A stretch of DNA of 64,000 nt from Bacteroidetes bacterium GWE2_42_24 (lineage in GTDB: Bacteria > Bacteroidota > Bacteroidia > Bacteroidales > TTA-H9). The position numbers and the translations under genes were made by a program. Under the pieces are notes generated by a model. The model was not told where the DNA came from, searched no databases, and worked only from the letters and a program-made list of their open reading frames with translations. Below, one piece after another: positions 34,951 through 44,842 of this stretch (positions within the stretch are counted from its first letter, which is position 1; the number at the start of each line of letters is the position of its first letter). The stretch covers positions 62,001 through 126,000 of the forward strand of contig MEOA01000061.1 in NCBI GenBank assembly GCA_001768515.1. Direction: 5' to 3'.

Positions 34951-36804
34951 ATGGCCGATATTATTCGTCTCCTGCCCGACCATGTTGCCAATCAGATAGC
35001 CGCCGGTGAAGTCGTTCAACGACCTGCATCGGTAGTAAAAGAGTTGCTTGAAAATGCAATTGACGCGGGTGCATCTGCAATTCAGCTTGTACTGAAAGAT
35101 GCCGGGCGTACCCTGATTCAGGTGACCGACAATGGAAGTGGTATGTCAGAGACTGACGCCCGCTTAAGCTTTGAACGGCACGCAACCTCCAAGATAGGAT
35201 CGGCTGAAGACCTGTTTTCAATTCATACGTTGGGTTTCAGGGGAGAGGCGCTGGCATCCATTGCTTCTGTTGCGCAGGTTGAAGTGCGCACACGCCGGGA
35301 AGCCGATGAGTTGGGTGTTGCTATACTTATTGAGGGAAGTAGGTTTATTAGCCAGACGCCGGTAAATTTAGCCACAGGTACCACATTTTCTATCAAGAAT
35401 TTATTCTTTAACATCCCGGCACGTCGTAACTTTCTGAAAAACGATGCAGTTGAAATGCGCCATTGCATCGAGGAATTTGAAAGGGTTGTGCTGGTTCATC
35501 CCCAGATCGAGTTTTCTCTGGAGCATAACGGGAAGGTGGTGTTTCATCTGCCTGCCTCTTCATTGCGCCATCGGATTGTGAATGTATTCGGGGCAGCGTT
35601 GCACCCGCGTCTTGTCCCTATAGGGCAGGAAAGTGATATAGTGGTCGTAAGTGGTTTTGTCGGAAAGCCGGAGTTTGCACGTAAGACGCGGGGTGAACAA
35701 TACTTTTTCGTGAATGACCGCTATGTGAAAATCCCTTATTTGGCGCATGCAGTCGAGTCGGCCTATCAGGAGCTGATACCGGAGAAATCATTTCCCTCTT
35801 ACTTTATATATCTTCAGGTTGATCCGGCATCGCTGGATGTTAACATCCACCCGACAAAGACAGAGGTGAAGATGCTTGATGAAGGTCACATCTATGCGAT
35901 ACTGAAAGCCACGGTTCGGAAATCACTGGGAGAATTTAACCTGATGCCATCGCTTGATTTTGACAGGGAAGCTATCTTTGATATTCCCGAACCTGATCCC
36001 AATAATCCGCCTCCTCAGCCTACCATCAGGGTTAATCCCGACTATAATCCCTTTACCAATCCTAACCCGGGATCAATACCCTCACAGCATGTTAGTTTTC
36101 CAAGGGGGTCTTCGCCCGCTGGTTGGGAAAAATTATTTCCTTCACGCGAATTCGACAGACCTTCAGGTGATGTTTCTCCGACCGGTGAATTGCTACCTGC
36201 CGAACCTTCGGCCGAAAATAAGGTTTACCTTCCAGAAGGGAGCGAAAAGCCGCTGGTTCAACTGATGGGGCGTTACCTGTTGACTACCTTGCGCAATGGT
36301 TTGTTGTTGGTTGATCAGCAACGTGCGCATGAAAGGATTCTTTATGAACGATTTTTATCTCAATTGCAGGGCAATCAGGCATCTTCACAACAATTGCTGT
36401 TCCCGCTGACATTCTATTTCCAGCCATCCGATGCAGAGCTTCTTAAAAATCTGATGCCTGAATTGCGGAAAATAGGGTTCGACATTGAAATTGCCGGACA
36501 AAATAACTTTGCATTAAACGGACTGCCGGCAGGATTCCGCGAAACAGATGCCGAAGGATTGCTTGAACAATTGGTCAACGATATTCGTCAATCGCCGGGA
36601 GCTTCTCCCGAAAGCCATCTTATTGAAATGGCAGCGGCTCTTGCACGTAATCAGGCGGTCAGAAATGGTACGCTGCTCTCGGCCGATGAAATCAAAAATA
36701 TTTTTGATTCCCTCTTCGCATGCAATATGCCACATGTTTCTCCTGACGGACGGCTGACATTGAAAATTCTTACCGCCGAAGATCTCGATAAACTTTTAAA
36801 ATAA
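34951..36804 (+). CDS. mutL: DNA mismatch repair protein MutL
   Basis: A GHKL ATPase that links MutS mismatch recognition to repair. N-terminus: LPDHVANQIAAGEVVQRPASVVKELLENAIDAGA, VTDNGSGM, ERHATSKI, TLGFRGEALASI, and LDVNIHPTKTEVKM at the end of the ATPase region. A proline-rich linker (about 340-410) leads to the C-terminal dimerisation domain with LLVDQQRAHERILYERF. This replaces the classic DQHAxxExxxxE endonuclease motif by DQQRAHERILYE, so nuclease activity is uncertain. 617 residues, normal length. Confidence 0.95.
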   Translation: MADIIRLLPDHVANQIAAGEVVQRPASVVKELLENAIDAGASAIQLVLKDAGRTLIQVTDNGSGMSETDARLSFERHATSKIGSAEDLFSIHTLGFRGEALASIASVAQVEVRTRREADELGVAILIEGSRFISQTPVNLATGTTFSIKNLFFNIPARRNFLKNDAVEMRHCIEEFERVVLVHPQIEFSLEHNGKVVFHLPASSLRHRIVNVFGAALHPRLVPIGQESDIVVVSGFVGKPEFARKTRGEQYFFVNDRYVKIPYLAHAVESAYQELIPEKSFPSYFIYLQVDPASLDVNIHPTKTEVKMLDEGHIYAILKATVRKSLGEFNLMPSLDFDREAIFDIPEPDPNNPPPQPTIRVNPDYNPFTNPNPGSIPSQHVSFPRGSSPAGWEKLFPSREFDRPSGDVSPTGELLPAEPSAENKVYLPEGSEKPLVQLMGRYLLTTLRNGLLLVDQQRAHERILYERFLSQLQGNQASSQQLLFPLTFYFQPSDAELLKNLMPELRKIGFDIEIAGQNNFALNGLPAGFRETDAEGLLEQLVNDIRQSPGASPESHLIEMAAALARNQAVRNGTLLSADEIKNIFDSLFACNMPHVSPDGRLTLKILTAEDLDKLLK

Positions 36805-36859
36805 GCACTGAACATACCTCTTACTTCGTTAGTTGTATAATGAATACTAAACCCGCACA

Positions 36860-37693
36860 ATGAGCTTTAATCAATACCGGCCTTCAGGTTTCATGGGGTT
36901 AACCCCCATCGTTAAAAACCTGATCATTATTAATGTCCTCTTTTTCCTCGCCATGATGGGCGTAGAAAATATCACCCGGGGAGGTACCGACCTGAATGAT
37001 GTTTTGGGGCTTCATTATTGGGGCTCTGATAAATTTGAGCCGTACCAGTTTGTGACCTATATGTTTATGCATGGTGGATTTTCGCATATTTTTTTCAATA
37101 TGTTTGCGGTCTGGATGTTCGGGAATGTGCTGGAGCAGGTATGGGGTCCCAAAAGGTTCCTGATTTATTATCTGGTGACAGGGATCGGTGCAGGCGTACT
37201 GCACATGCTTATCATGTGGTTTCAATTCAGTGGAATACAGGCTGAGATTAACACTTTTATGCTTCAACCTACACCTGTTGATTTTGAAGCATTGGTTCAG
37301 CGAAGCTTTGACGGACACTACAACCCTGAGGCACTTGCTCAACTTGTTCATAACTGGACTTTAGCTCCTGCCGATCCGGTGTGGATTTCTGAGGCTTCAA
37401 AAGCCCTTCAGTCGCTTCTTTCTGCTCAGATGGATATACCTACCGTTGGAGCTTCCGGGGCTATTTTCGGGATACTTTTGGCTTTTGGAATGTTGTTTCC
37501 TAATTCGTTAATTTACCTGTATTTTGCGATACCCATTAAGGCCAAGTGGTTTGTGATCCTTTACGGAGGGTTTGAATTGTATTCAGGGATTGCCAATAAC
37601 CCCGGTGATAATGTAGCCCATTTTGCCCATCTGGGAGGGATGCTTTTTGGATTTATTCTTATACGTTTTTGGAAAACCAGGAGATACCAATGA
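36860..37693 (+). CDS. Rhomboid family intramembrane serine protease
   Basis: A 277-residue polytopic membrane protein. The catalytic dyad is Ser199 in VGASGAIFG and His257 in VAHFAHLGGMLFG; the HGGFSHIFFNMFAVWMFG block of rhomboids is also present (70-88). An insert of about 60 residues (125-190) separates membrane segments. It cleaves membrane-anchored substrates within the bilayer. The stop codon overlaps the start of a second rhomboid (ATGA), so the two are co-translated. Confidence 0.92.
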   Translation: MSFNQYRPSGFMGLTPIVKNLIIINVLFFLAMMGVENITRGGTDLNDVLGLHYWGSDKFEPYQFVTYMFMHGGFSHIFFNMFAVWMFGNVLEQVWGPKRFLIYYLVTGIGAGVLHMLIMWFQFSGIQAEINTFMLQPTPVDFEALVQRSFDGHYNPEALAQLVHNWTLAPADPVWISEASKALQSLLSAQMDIPTVGASGAIFGILLAFGMLFPNSLIYLYFAIPIKAKWFVILYGGFELYSGIANNPGDNVAHFAHLGGMLFGFILIRFWKTRRYQ

Positions 37694-38610
37694 GTGACAT
37701 GTATGGGAATTTTGGTGGTACAGGTTACCGCCCTCAGCCAGGAGCCGAGTTGAAAGCTTTCTTTAAAAGGAAGGACGCCTTTGCCCGACTGTTGATCATC
37801 AACATCGTGGTGATGCTTTTAGTTTCGGTTGTCAGGCTTATCGCGCGGCTTTACCAGTTGCCCGACGATCTGGTTATAGATGGTTATCTGCTCGAATATC
37901 TCGCCGTTCCTGCTGACCCATCGCATCTGCCATTCCGCTTCTGGACTGTGATCACGTATATGTTTCTGCATGTTGAGTTTTTCCATATCCTGTTTAACCT
38001 GCTTTGGTTTTATTGGTTTGGGAAGATTTTCCTCGAATATTTCGATCAGCGGTATTTATTAATCAATTACATCCTGGGCGGGTTAGCAGGTGCTGTGATG
38101 TATATTGTATTTTACAACAGTTTCCCTTTGTTCGAATCGGAGGTTCCCGTTAGCAAACTTATGGGTGCTTCTGCGGCTGTGATGGCCGTGGTAGCTGCTG
38201 TTGCCTTTTATGTCCCGAATTACACTATTCAGCTTTTTCTTTTCGGACGTATAAAGGTGTTCTACATTGCTGTGGCTCTCTTTATCATGGACTTTTTCAT
38301 GATTGCGGGCGACAATGCCGGTGGTCATCTGGCTCATATCGGGGGTGCCCTGTGGGGTTATATCTTTGTTCTGCTCTACAGTAAGGGATATCGGTTCAGG
38401 TTGAAGAACGGTTTTAAAAACCCGTTTGTAAAGCCGAAGATGAAAAAATCATACTCTTCCGGACGGCCTGTCTCGGACGAAGAGTACCGGCGCCGTAAGA
38501 TTGATGAACAGGAGCAGATTGATTCCATTCTTGATAAGATTAAACTCTCGGGATACAATAGCCTGACTGCTTCAGAAAAGGAATTACTCTTCAGGGCCAG
38601 TAAGAAATAG
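37690..38610 (+). CDS. Rhomboid family protein, second copy
   Basis: With the ATG at 37690 (overlapping the previous stop), 306 residues. Rhomboid features: MFLHVEFFHILFNLLWFYWFGKIF, nucleophile Ser161 in LMGASAAVMAV and His216 in GGHLAHIGGALWG. The usual GxSG is GASA here. A soluble C-terminal tail (YSSGRPVSDEEYRRRKIDEQEQIDSILDKIKLSGYNSLTASEKELLFRASKK) resembles a domain attached to Bacteroidota rhomboids. Probably an active protease with different specificity from its partner. Confidence 0.88.
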   Translation: MSDMYGNFGGTGYRPQPGAELKAFFKRKDAFARLLIINIVVMLLVSVVRLIARLYQLPDDLVIDGYLLEYLAVPADPSHLPFRFWTVITYMFLHVEFFHILFNLLWFYWFGKIFLEYFDQRYLLINYILGGLAGAVMYIVFYNSFPLFESEVPVSKLMGASAAVMAVVAAVAFYVPNYTIQLFLFGRIKVFYIAVALFIMDFFMIAGDNAGGHLAHIGGALWGYIFVLLYSKGYRFRLKNGFKNPFVKPKMKKSYSSGRPVSDEEYRRRKIDEQEQIDSILDKIKLSGYNSLTASEKELLFRASKK

Positions 38611-38623
38611 CTTATTTTAAAAT

Positions 38624-39772
38624 ATGTCTGACACTAAAGCCAGAAAGAAGAAATCGGGTAAAGGCTTTGCCGGTGCCATGCGGACAGTCGTCCGGCTTGG
38701 AAATATTGTTGCAGTTGTGTTGCTGCTGCTGAGCTATAGTGCCGCCTATGTTAATCCTTCAAAGTTCTGGTGGCTTGCTTTCCTTGGACTTGGTTATCCG
38801 GTTCTGTTGCTGATTAATCTGGGTTTTGTTGTTTATTGGGCCGTCCTGAGAAGAAAGTTTGCTTTCATCTCGCTGATCTCTATCCTGCTTGGCTGGAATA
38901 TGTTATGGTCACATTTTCAGTTCTCCGGTAAAAGCGATGAAGTGTACAGCCCACATGCGATCAGGGTTTTAACTTATAATGTGAGACATCTGTCAGGATC
39001 AGTAAGCGAAACGACCAATGGTAAGGCAGGGGATGTTGCAAAGCTGGTAGGGGGCCGTAAAGCAGATGTTGTAGTGATGCAGGAATTCTACTCAGGTGCT
39101 GCGACATTTGAATCCAAAATAGCCATGTTCCTTAAATCTACAGGATTGACGTATTACACCTGGCGTAATTATTTTCCATCCCGTAGCAAGAATCGCGGGA
39201 GTTTCTGCATGGTTACCCTTAGTCGCTTCCCAATTGTTTCATCTTCGGAAGTAGATTATGGTAACCGACGTGTTGCCCTGATCACCGATCTTTTGGTGTC
39301 AGGTGATACCATCCGCCTCATTAATGTTCATCTGAAAAGTAATCAGCTTAACCAGGACGAATTGAATCTTGTTGATTTTGATCTTCAGCACAATTCCGAC
39401 AGCGAGTCGGTGAAGAAGGGATCAAAAAAGATATATTGGAAATTGCGTAAAGCATTTATCGACAGAGCCCGGGATGCCGGGGAGGTAGCACGTGCCATAA
39501 AGTCATCACGGTATCCTGTGATCGTATCAGGCGATTTTAACGATACGCCTGCCTCTTATACTGCCCGGACAATCCTTAAGGGTTTGAATGATGCATTTGT
39601 AGAGGCCGGGAGTGGTTATGGAAACACCTACGCCGGAAATCTTCCTCCGATCAGAATTGATTATCTGGCAGCTTCTCCGGAATTTGAGATAGAACAATAT
39701 GCTGTAATCCGTGAGAAGCACTCCGATCATTATCCGGTGACGGCTACCTTTGTGCTGCTTCATGAGCGGTAA
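38624..39772 (+). CDS. Membrane-anchored endonuclease/exonuclease/phosphatase family protein
   Basis: A 382-residue protein with three N-terminal membrane segments (about 25-45, 50-72, 77-95) followed by an EEP domain: IRVLTYNVRHLSG, ADVVVMQEFYSG, IRLINVHLKSNQL, PVIVSGDFNDTPASYTARTI and REKHSDHYPVTATF. The metal-binding and catalytic Asp, Asn and His positions are present. The substrate could be a nucleic acid, phospholipid or phosphoester. Part of the mutL/rhomboid gene string; its last 11 bp overlap the next gene. Confidence 0.9.
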   Translation: MSDTKARKKKSGKGFAGAMRTVVRLGNIVAVVLLLLSYSAAYVNPSKFWWLAFLGLGYPVLLLINLGFVVYWAVLRRKFAFISLISILLGWNMLWSHFQFSGKSDEVYSPHAIRVLTYNVRHLSGSVSETTNGKAGDVAKLVGGRKADVVVMQEFYSGAATFESKIAMFLKSTGLTYYTWRNYFPSRSKNRGSFCMVTLSRFPIVSSSEVDYGNRRVALITDLLVSGDTIRLINVHLKSNQLNQDELNLVDFDLQHNSDSESVKKGSKKIYWKLRKAFIDRARDAGEVARAIKSSRYPVIVSGDFNDTPASYTARTILKGLNDAFVEAGSGYGNTYAGNLPPIRIDYLAASPEFEIEQYAVIREKHSDHYPVTATFVLLHER

Positions 39773-40547
39773 TCATCAAGCAGGGCAATGGACCGATTTT
39801 CTGGAGCAGCGCTACAAACGTTACGCCCAGCCCGGTTTTATTGCCGACGATCCTGTTTCTATTCCTCATCGTTTTACCCGAAAGACAGATATAGAGGTAT
39901 CAGGTTTCCTGACGGCTACTATCAGTTGGGGAAACCGTAAAGCTATCCTTAAAGGTGCTGCCGGCCTGATGCAACGGATGGACAATGCCCCCGGCGATTT
40001 CATTCTAAATGCTGTTGATGCTGACTTCCGAAATCTTGAAGGTTTTGTGTACCGTACTTTTCAGACCACCGATGTGCTCTATTTTTGCAGAGCCCTGCAA
40101 AGGTTTCTGTTGCAATACGGAGGTCTGGAAAAGGTCTTCACCGGCGGCTTTAATTCAGATGAGGAGTTTGGTATGGTGGACGCCATCGCCCATTTCCGCA
40201 AAATGTTTTTCGATGATGAGTGGGTTCCTCCCCGCACATTGAAGCATGTTTCGGATGTGACCAGGGGGGCCGCCGCTAAACGGATCAACATGTTTCTTCG
40301 TTGGATGGTCAGAACCGATCCTGAAGGTATTGACTTCGGTCTTTGGCACCTTCCCGCCAGCTCATTGCTATGCCCCCTGGATGTTCATTCAGGCGCCGTT
40401 GCCCGAAGAATTGGCATCCTTACGCGGAAACAGAATGACCTCAAGGCAGTAAAGGAACTTACATCCAATCTGAGGATGATCGATCCTGTTGATCCCGTCA
40501 GGTTTGACTTTGCCCTTTTTGGCGAAGGGGTGACCGGGGGAAGATAA
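39762..40547 (+). CDS. TIGR02757 family protein
   Basis: About 261 residues from the ATG at 39762 (MSGNHQAGQWTDFLEQRYKRY). Seen: DDPVSIPHRFTRKTDIEVSGFLTATISWGNRKAI, YRTFQTTDVLYF, RGAAAKRINMFLRWMVRTDPEGIDFGLWHLPASSLLCPLDVHSGAVARRIGIL and DPVRFDFALFGEGV. This matches TIGR02757, a Bacteroidota-enriched family of unknown function with some resemblance to HhH-GPD DNA glycosylases. The neighbourhood of mutL and EEP genes would fit nucleic-acid metabolism. Confidence 0.88.
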   Translation: MSGNHQAGQWTDFLEQRYKRYAQPGFIADDPVSIPHRFTRKTDIEVSGFLTATISWGNRKAILKGAAGLMQRMDNAPGDFILNAVDADFRNLEGFVYRTFQTTDVLYFCRALQRFLLQYGGLEKVFTGGFNSDEEFGMVDAIAHFRKMFFDDEWVPPRTLKHVSDVTRGAAAKRINMFLRWMVRTDPEGIDFGLWHLPASSLLCPLDVHSGAVARRIGILTRKQNDLKAVKELTSNLRMIDPVDPVRFDFALFGEGVTGGR

Positions 40548-40608
40548 GCATAACCTGATTATAGTCTGGTTAATAGTGCTTCGCTGTCAACCAATATTTT
40601 ACGCGATT

Positions 40609-43005
40609 TTAAAATACCTTCCATTCCAGAATACCACAGGCATCCCCGGGTTGAAATACCGCATTGATCCTGATGGCCTTTGTCATAACCGGAGCAAACT
40701 CAACCGTGTTATACTGGTCGGCCTTAATTCCGCAAGGTGTTAAAGGTGCAATGTCTTTCCATTGCCCAAGGGAGTTCTTGTACTGAATCGACCACGATTC
40801 CGGAACGCTGTAATTGCCTTCATAGTGATTCATGATGAGCCAGTACACCATGGTTTTGGACAGGGAGACGGCCTGTTTGAAATCATATTGTACCCGGTTT
40901 TCTTTAGCTTCTTTATCCCACCAGCAGAAGAAATGCTTGTCGATATCTCCGGAGTTGACGGGTTCAAAACCATCATTGAGTCCTGAAGCCCAACCCGAAG
41001 AGGAGGTTGCTGTGGCCTGCATTTCCTTCCCCCGGGTAGTTTTGTCGTGAATATACGTCCTGCTGCATGGTATCCAGATCAGCATGTTGGCCGCCCCCCG
41101 GTTATTCCACGCAAAATAGGGGATGGCCTTTAGTGCAACTTTTTCGGGAACTTGTGAAGACTCTTTGCTTTGTAGTTGATAACCTGTCAGCGATAACGTT
41201 TCAAGGCCTCCAAGAAGATTCTTGTCGAATTCGGCAGTGATGTCTGCATTTTCATCAATAAAGGTATCGAACAACCAACTGTCGTTGTTGTCTTTATCCT
41301 CCAGACAATATACCAGCGGTCCCCGTTGTAGGGCGATGCGTCCCCTGTCAGCCATCACCAGTTCATTTGCTTTTATTTTCCTTGCTGCCATCGGGAACTC
41401 TATGGCTATTTTGTCGCCTTCTTTCCACTGACGTGCGAAAAAGGCATATCCATTTTTAACGCGTGGTTTTGTCGTTTTTCCGTTCAGTTTCCATTCAACA
41501 GGTTGTTCTTTATTATCCGTAAAACGATACAAATCTGATGGTACTACCTCCTGATTTACCCAGCCGGGTATGCGAACCAGCAGGTTAACCCTTGATTTCA
41601 CATCCTTCCTTATTTCAATGGTTACATTTCCATCCCAGGGATAATTGGTCGTTTGGGTAAGGCTAACGGTGTCGTGCGCTACCGGAATGCGCGCCTCACT
41701 TCCAATGAACAGGTTTACCATGATGCTGCTGCCACCTGATGTGTAAACATATCCGGGAATGGATGCCATGAAGCGGGTCACATTACCCGGACAACAGGCG
41801 CAACCAAACCAGGGTGCCCTTTCATGGGTGTGATCTGATTCGAGTGGGTTGTCATAGAAGAATTTATCGCCACTTAACGAAACCCCCGAAATCACACCGT
41901 TATAGAGTGTGCGTTCCAAAACATCGTAAAAGGCAGATTTGGGTTCATTCAGAAACAACCTATAGTTCCAGTAAACATTCGAGATAGCAGCACAGGTCTC
42001 GCAATAGGCGGTCATGTTGTTGAGTTCATAGTTATCACCAAACCCTTCACCCTGTGAACGTGACCCTATGCCCCCCGTGATGTAAAGCTTCTTTGATACC
42101 ACATTCTCCCATACTTTCATGGAGGCTTTCATAAGCGCTGAATCTTCAAGCAATGAGGCTACATCGGTGACACCTGAGTAGAGGTAGCCCAACCTTACGG
42201 CATGCCCCATTGCCTCGTCCTGATCAACAATGGGTTTATGATCCTGGCTGTATGGGCTCAACTGATGCCCGTCGGTTCCTTTGCCGGTTTCTTCGATGAA
42301 GAAGTGTGCCAGTTTAAGGTAGCGGTTCTCCCCTGTTGCACGCCATAGTTTTACCAAAGCCATTTCGATGATGGGATGCCCTGAAGGCACCTTCTTCTGA
42401 CTGTCAGCAGGACCAAATACGCTATCTATCAGGTCGGCATTTTTGATAGCAACCTCAAGCAGGTTTCTTTTTCCGGTGGCCTGGTAATGCGCGACGGCTG
42501 CTTCGTATAAATGACCGCAATTGTATAGTTCATGACTGTTGATTCTGTCCCACCTCCCTTTACCGTACCAGGGTCTGAGTCTTTCACATTTGTTGGTGAT
42601 ACAGGTATAAAGATAACCATCGGGTTCCTGGGCGGCTGCGATGAGGGTTATCAGACTATCGAGATACTTGTCAAGTTGTTGGTCGTATTTCACAGCAAGC
42701 GTATAGGAGGCTCCCTCGATTATCTTATACACATCCGTGTCATCAAAGGGGAAATCACCCTTGTGCTGTCCTTTAATGGCCTTTCCTGCCAGCGCAAAGT
42801 TGTCGATCCTTCCATTGATTTCACATTGGTGAAAGGCGGAAGGAATCGAAACCGTGCGGTTGATTTCGATCTTTGGCGCCCAGAAGCCATCATTGATATG
42901 TACAGCCGTAAAAGAAACAGGCTCCTGCTTTTCAATGGTAATTTTGGTGGTACAACTGATCAGCAGTACGATAGATGAGATGAGGATAAGATTTGTTGAT
43001 TTCAT
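40609..43005 (-). CDS. GH127 family (beta-L-arabinofuranosidase-like) lipoprotein
   Basis: A ~798-residue lipoprotein; the ATG at 43005 gives the signal MKSTNLILISSIVLLISC. The catalytic (alpha/alpha)6 region matches GH127/DUF1680: VHINDGFWAPKIEINR, DTDVYKIIEGASYTLAV, GKRNLLEVAIKNADLI, ENMTAYCETC-type segment (NNMTAYCETCAAISNVYWNYRLF) and APWFGCACCPGNVTRFMASIPGY, which supply the zinc-coordinating cysteines and nucleophile known from HypBA1. The C-terminal ~110 residues look like a discoidin-type carbohydrate-binding domain (ESWSIQYKNSLGQWKDI, KAIRINAVFQPG). Expected substrate: beta-L-arabinofuranosides or related sugars. Confidence 0.93.
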   Translation of the reverse strand: MKSTNLILISSIVLLISCTTKITIEKQEPVSFTAVHINDGFWAPKIEINRTVSIPSAFHQCEINGRIDNFALAGKAIKGQHKGDFPFDDTDVYKIIEGASYTLAVKYDQQLDKYLDSLITLIAAAQEPDGYLYTCITNKCERLRPWYGKGRWDRINSHELYNCGHLYEAAVAHYQATGKRNLLEVAIKNADLIDSVFGPADSQKKVPSGHPIIEMALVKLWRATGENRYLKLAHFFIEETGKGTDGHQLSPYSQDHKPIVDQDEAMGHAVRLGYLYSGVTDVASLLEDSALMKASMKVWENVVSKKLYITGGIGSRSQGEGFGDNYELNNMTAYCETCAAISNVYWNYRLFLNEPKSAFYDVLERTLYNGVISGVSLSGDKFFYDNPLESDHTHERAPWFGCACCPGNVTRFMASIPGYVYTSGGSSIMVNLFIGSEARIPVAHDTVSLTQTTNYPWDGNVTIEIRKDVKSRVNLLVRIPGWVNQEVVPSDLYRFTDNKEQPVEWKLNGKTTKPRVKNGYAFFARQWKEGDKIAIEFPMAARKIKANELVMADRGRIALQRGPLVYCLEDKDNNDSWLFDTFIDENADITAEFDKNLLGGLETLSLTGYQLQSKESSQVPEKVALKAIPYFAWNNRGAANMLIWIPCSRTYIHDKTTRGKEMQATATSSSGWASGLNDGFEPVNSGDIDKHFFCWWDKEAKENRVQYDFKQAVSLSKTMVYWLIMNHYEGNYSVPESWSIQYKNSLGQWKDIAPLTPCGIKADQYNTVEFAPVMTKAIRINAVFQPGDACGILEWKVF

Positions 43006-43197
43006 GTCGGCGATCTTTTTCTTGGTCATAATGATTGTTGTCCGTCAGGGCTTCTTCTGATCCCGGAGGTTTTTCCCTTCCCGGCAAGTCTTTGAACACT
43101 ACAATAGGTACAATTCATATAAAGGCTCCTGCTTAATAATTCTTGAAACAAAGGATGTTCCGCCGTTTATGCTAAAATAATGTTGGTTCCCGATGGA

Positions 43198-43569
43198 TTA
43201 TATTGATGTATCCGGTTGTTTATTATGCTCTCTTTTCCGGCGGCGCATGATGAGCAGGACGATGGCCATAATCCATCCTGCAGGATAGGGGAGGATGAGG
43301 GTTCCCCACCACCATGATAATGTCGAAGAACCGCCAAAACCACCCAGAGAGGAGAGGTAGAAGAGGGAGAAGACCCCTGCCGTAATCATGATGAAAGAGA
43401 TCAGGAATGGTTTCCATTGGGGATCATGAGTAAGGTATGTGGCCAGGGCGATTAGAAAACTACCCGTCAAAATGACTACTGACCCTTCCAGAGGATCCAC
43501 GATGCCGATGATCAATGCGATGACCCCTGCGAGATAGGTGATACGTGTCCATTTTGCTTTACCTTCCAT
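43198..43569 (-). CDS. Small integral membrane protein
   Basis: A 123-residue protein with four probable membrane helices (about 10-28, 31-47, 52-72, 85-107) and a basic C-terminal tail (RRRKREHNKQ). No known family. The gene lies 19 bp downstream of the mscS stop in the same direction, so it is likely co-transcribed with the channel. Confidence 0.7.
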   Translation of the reverse strand: MEGKAKWTRITYLAGVIALIIGIVDPLEGSVVILTGSFLIALATYLTHDPQWKPFLISFIMITAGVFSLFYLSSLGGFGGSSTLSWWWGTLILPYPAGWIMAIVLLIMRRRKREHNKQPDTSI

Positions 43570-43588
43570 AAAGATTCATTATTATGTG

Positions 43589-44419
43589 CTACTGTTTGTT
43601 ATGAAGATGAACATCCATCTGGGGAAATGGAATGTTGATGTTATAGTCCCCTGCTTTTTTGTAGAATTTTTCATTCATATCAAAAAATACGTTCCAATAG
43701 TCTTCACTCTTAACCCAAGCTCTGACTGTGAAATTAACAGAGCTGTCACCAAGTTCAGAAAGCCCGATAAAGCTTTCCGGTTCCGGCAATATTCTGGCGT
43801 CGTCGGCAATCAATTCACCCATGGCCCTCCTGAAATCTTCAACCCGGTCGCCGTATGCTATTCCAAATGTCCAGTCTACCCTTCGTTGAGGTTCAGTTGA
43901 ATAGTTGGTGAGCGAGCCGTTGGATAATGGGCCATTGGGGATAATAATTAATTTTTTATCAATCGTGTTCAGCATGGTTGTGAAAATGCCAATTTCCTTT
44001 ACGGTACCTAAAAAACCTTGAGCTTCAATGAAATCACCAAGTTTAAAAGGCTTGAAAATTAAAATAATTACCCCTCCTGCAAAATTCTGAAGCGTTCCCG
44101 ATAAGGCCATCCCTATGGCTAATCCTGCGGCACCAAGAAGGGCTATAAAGGAGGTCATTTGAATTCCAATCATCCCCATGACGGTAATGACCACCAGAAT
44201 TTTTAGCATGATGTTTGTCAAACTCTTTAAAAAGGGGATAAGCGACTGATCTATATGGGTTTTTGCCAATGATCTGCCAATACCGTTTGTAATGAATTTT
44301 GTAGCCCACAAACCAATTATTAGTACTAACAGGCCTCCAATTAGTTTCGGACCATAATCGAAGCCAAAATCTGTTAATTTGTTAAGATAATCGTTTACAG
44401 CTGTTATATTCTCCGCCAT
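43589..44419 (-). CDS. mscS: Small-conductance mechanosensitive channel (MscS family)
   Basis: A 276-residue MscS-type channel. Three membrane segments at about 20-40, 62-85 and 88-115. The pore helix TM3 reads ALLGAAGLAIGMALSGTLQNFAGGVIILIFKPFKLGDFIEAQGFLGTVKEIGIFTTMLNT, and is followed by the cytoplasmic beta domain (IIPNGPLSNGSLTNYS) and alpha/beta domain ending FPQMDVHLHN. It opens on membrane tension and releases solutes during hypo-osmotic shock. Confidence 0.95.
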   Translation of the reverse strand: MAENITAVNDYLNKLTDFGFDYGPKLIGGLLVLIIGLWATKFITNGIGRSLAKTHIDQSLIPFLKSLTNIMLKILVVITVMGMIGIQMTSFIALLGAAGLAIGMALSGTLQNFAGGVIILIFKPFKLGDFIEAQGFLGTVKEIGIFTTMLNTIDKKLIIIPNGPLSNGSLTNYSTEPQRRVDWTFGIAYGDRVEDFRRAMGELIADDARILPEPESFIGLSELGDSSVNFTVRAWVKSEDYWNVFFDMNEKFYKKAGDYNINIPFPQMDVHLHNKQ

Positions 44420-44842
44420 GTAATGCTATTTTTTATGATTCTTCTACTCATCAGGCTTTTCGATATCGCCCCGTTTGTTTGAGTGGTTGCCGGACTCCAC
44501 TTCTAATGGCTAAATGTACAGATTATAACAGGGATTACCAAATTGTTGTCTGAAAAAGCTCCGGCCTTTTCTTGAACTTGTCTGTCATTTTCACCACAAA
44601 AGCTCATATAGTAACCGCTCAAAATCATGGTTATAGTATCCTGGTATCAATTCATTTTGACTATCCATGGCATCGGAACCTCTTTCTATTCGAATAATTA
44701 CTTGCGGGTGCAATGTTTATGTCAGTCTGCCTTTTAGCATGTCATTGCAATGCGGCTGGAATCAGCCTCAGCACCGATGGTTGACTTAAGTCTGGATTTA
44801 ATAAGAAACGCCTGATCTGCTCTTTTTCTGCCAGCCTCCCGG
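44420..44842. other. Intergenic stretch
   Basis: About 420 bp between the convergent-free mscS start and the downstream end of the GT39 gene. I see no gene, tRNA or strong terminator hairpin. Confidence 0.5.
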
